Below, in pieces: positions 61,501-64,000 of a stretch of 64,000 nucleotides of DNA. Each line of letters opens with the position of its first letter. The first letter of the stretch is position 1. The DNA comes from Diprion similis (lineage: Eukaryota > Arthropoda > Insecta > Hymenoptera > Diprionidae). The DNA is taken from contig NC_060112.1 in NCBI RefSeq assembly GCF_021155765.1, forward strand, positions 11,470,001 to 11,534,000, written 5' to 3'. Position numbers and translations under genes: made by a program. Under the pieces are notes generated by a model. It made no database searches. It was not told the origin of the DNA and saw only the letters and a list, made by a program, of their open reading frames with translations.

Positions 61501-62920
61501 CACTTTCTGTTTCACACGGTAAAAATATTCATTTCTTTGAAGCTGGTGGAAATTTGCTACTGAAAGATTATCCGACCGGATTGAATGTAGAATCAGGCAA
61601 AAAAAAAATCAGATTGACTTTTTTTATACCCTGACTTTGCGCTCTGATTAATTGGGGTTCCGGGACTAATTAATAGCTTGGGTATACGAATTCAATCGAT
61701 ATTCAATTCAACCTGTAGGTCCTTTTCCTTTTGGTGGTTTCGGTTGTGTTTTTTATTTTTCATTAGTTTGTGGACAATATTAGGGGTGCGATTTTTTTCA
61801 ATTTGGAGCTTTGAAAGTCGTAAAAATATTTTCTTCCCGTACCGGAGGAAGATTTAATCCGAGGAAACACGGAGACAGTAAAAAATATGGTTGAAACTGT
61901 ATTCCGTCATACAATTAGCAGAGCTTCGTATATTTCACCGATATTTTAGTCTACAATGTAATAAATTTGGTGCAATAAATTTTTTTCTTTACGCTTCTCT
62001 CTTCTTATTTATTCGTATCAAAGGCATGAAATTGATTGTTTTTCACGTCAGTTTTTAAAAAGACTTAAAACCGTGAACAAATAAAAGATTGAATTTTTAT
62101 TCCTGTAATCCGAGATCGCACCGATATAACCAAAAAATTATTCTAAATCACCGTCAACAATCATTGTCAGAATTACATTCAATAAAATTATTCACGTTGC
62201 GTGATTTAGTAAAAAGTAAAAAAAATATTCATAGGATTTTCAGTTTTCCACGTGTCTATTACAAGCCTCAAGCTAAAATATGTTGGAGAAACATTTTTAG
62301 TTTTAATTTTTTTTTTTTTTTCTCGAAACCATTTTCGTCCGTCGGTAAATTAATATATTTCTATCGTAATATATTATCCGTACAATAAATGTGAAACGAA
62401 ACACAATCTTGATTTTTCTTTCATCCTTTTGAAAGTTCGGTGAAAATTCTTCCATAAAATTATTATAATAATAACCTCGACTCGTATAAAAAAAATCAAC
62501 AACGGTGAGACGTTGACGGTTTTTAATATCGTCGAAAAATTTGATGGTTATTTAAATCCTTGGACATGCGGAGTCTATCGTTTGTCGGGAATAGACTGAA
62601 TGATCCTGTATACCCACCCAGGTCTGCCTGGGGTTGAGCTGACGAGTTGCCATGACGACCATCGTTGCCCCGCCATCGACAGAGATGCTCAACCCCGGAG
62701 GACTTCGATCGAAAATCGTCGACAGGCTGAATTAGGCCAACACAAATTGCACTTTTCTTCGGTAAAAAAAAGATTCTCGGTTCTTCTCCAATGATATCCG
62801 AACCGTTTCAACAACGCCAAAAAATTTGTACACCGAAAAATTTGACGCCCGGCGAAAATGAAAATACTTATCCGATTCACCACTGCTTTTGCCACCGATT
62901 CGTCTATAGTTTCATAGAGG
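55581..62920. other. Putative intron, non-coding stretch
   Basis: AT-rich. The minus-strand frame at 58830-59060 and the hydrophobic plus-strand frame at 60148-60468 (no ATG start) have no splice, promoter or domain support. An A17 run lies at 60565-60581. Nothing else recognised. Confidence 0.45.
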
Positions 62921-62975
62921 ACAGATAGATAGATATATGTATAGATAGATTGATAAATATATAGACAGATAGATA
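62921..62975. repeat. Imperfect (GATA)n microsatellite
   Basis: GATAGATA and ATAGATAGAT units with a few substitutions. Confidence 0.85.
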
Positions 62976-63961
62976 CACCCTGGCGGACAACAGCTTTTTT
63001 CATCGAGGATCACAATTTCTGATTAAAACGGGAGATTTTCGACCACGATCGTCGATTATTTTGTCTTATTTCTGTTTTTCAATTCCGTTAATTTTTTATA
63101 TCTTTTTTTTTTACAATCTTCTTTTATTCACTCGCGATAATTATATTACGTCAGTCTGCGCGGCTGAAAAGCATCTGAAACGGACAGTTTTCATTGTGTT
63201 ATAAATATTCAATCGGGCATGATCGACGAAAGGCAATTCCATTGGCTCGGTGTCGTTTTATTTGCTAAGTTATTCCGCCCGTACAGCCGGTGCTTTTAAA
63301 CAATAATTACTCATTCCCCTTCGATTGATTGGCTTTCGATAATTAGTCATTAACCCCCCCCCCAAGTTTCAGCAAATACAGACAGTGCTGATGACAGTCT
63401 GTTCGACAGGCGAATTTGGCAGGAATTTAGAAATTTACGAAGCTTCGATTTCATGGGAGATTCATTTCTATTGCATACTAAAATTATCCGTTTTTTTTTT
63501 TTTCCTTAAATTTTAAATCAAAGCGATCTGCCCGATTCGTGTAATTCTTAATTTACGGCGGCTAATTTGTTTACCTGCTGCTTTGATGGAAAAAAAAATG
63601 GTCCTGATCGATTTTCATTTTACTTTTCAATTTTAGCTCTATCAATTTTTTTTTTCATACGATACATTTTTTCACTTCACTTTATGCTTCGTTATTATAT
63701 CCATCCTCAACAAGCACGCATATCTGACTCAAGAAATTCGGTGTGAGGCAGGTTTCGATTTGAATTTATTTGCATTTTAATGAAGCTTCGCGTAGTTGAT
63801 CATAGTCGCGAATTTACGGTGAACAGTCGCATTTCACTCGGATTATATATACGTCAAGCGCATATCACATGTATATTTGAATAGATATATACGAATAACA
63901 GCACTCAGGAATTGTGGCAACTTGCATGAAAGCTTCAACGACTACGATATTTATGTTTCAG
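62976..63961. other. Putative intron 3' part
   Basis: AT-rich, with C9 near 63354-63362 and several T-runs. It ends in a TTTATGTTTCAG acceptor. Confidence 0.45.
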
Positions 63962-64000
63962 ATGAAACCGTCGGAGCAACGGCGATGGCTAATGTGATTG
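63962..64000 (+). CDS. Candidate exon, cut by the window end
   Basis: After the acceptor-like TTTATGTTTCAG the 39 remaining bases are open in the frame AT GAA ACC GTC GGA, giving (D)ETVGATAMANVI with good codon variety. In the other direct frame the ATG at the exon start meets TGA after 11 codons. The phase (two bases completing a codon) is the one required to join the donor after 34045, which would read MTLRLHEI then D ETVGATAMANVI. No protein family can be named from 12 residues. Confidence 0.3.

Noticed and set aside
1-64000. CRISPR arrays, bacterial operons, LTR retrotransposons
   Set aside because: No regularly spaced repeats, no bacterial gene layout, and no long terminal direct repeats or polyprotein motifs were seen.

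Overview
The window looks like an AT-rich, gene-poor piece of an animal nuclear genome, most likely an insect. The signs are dispersed nuclear tRNA genes with poly-T terminators, spliceosomal U5 snRNA genes with snRNA-type upstream and 3' elements, short GT-AG introns with polypyrimidine tracts, TATA/Inr-type promoters, many microsatellites and a DNA transposon. Nothing bacterial or viral was recognised. The exact lineage cannot be read from the sequence, though the look would fit Hymenoptera. No complete conserved protein-coding gene was recognised. Most open frames are short, and many of them are AT-rich or simple-repeat noise.

The clearest content is a small-RNA gene island at about 10.7-17.3 kb. 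From left to right it holds a tRNA-Ser(GCT), a decayed tRNA-Ser copy, a 576-bp foldback element starting at the end of that decayed copy, a second intact tRNA-Ser(GCT), a tRNA-Lys(CTT), a tRNA-Asn(GTT) on the minus strand, a coding-like 61-residue basic open frame, and three tandem minus-strand U5 snRNA genes. The three U5 copies keep the invariant loop 1, an Sm site and a 3' hairpin, and they differ by compensatory base-pair changes. Two of them share a clear upstream proximal element and a 3' box; the third does not share the same upstream element clearly.

Left of the island (1-10.6 kb) is mostly featureless. It includes a candidate membrane-segment exon at 6.1 kb, a stretch of broken coding-like frames at 6.85-8.46 kb (probable pseudogene or old mobile element), and a TATA/Inr promoter 22 bases ahead of a 60-residue minus-strand frame at 9.1 kb.

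From 17.4 to 33 kb there are only weak coding candidates, simple repeats, one long imperfect hairpin (28.5 kb) and one member of a dispersed repeat pair (20.9 and 43.0 kb). A CpG-rich block at 33.4-33.7 kb looks like a transcription start and first exon. It is followed by a short ATG frame ending at a good splice donor (34,045). The last 39 bases of the window look like a splice acceptor plus an exon in a matching phase. If these join, 34.0-63.96 kb is one roughly 30-kb intron on the plus strand.

Inside that stretch sits a 2.7-kb DNA transposon (51.0-53.7 kb) with 44-bp near-perfect terminal inverted repeats, flanked by TA. It carries remnants of two convergent spliced transcription units, one with a clean 79-bp intron. 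A short perfect-looking hairpin lies at 55.5 kb. The gene calls other than the RNA genes are tentative and are scored that way.
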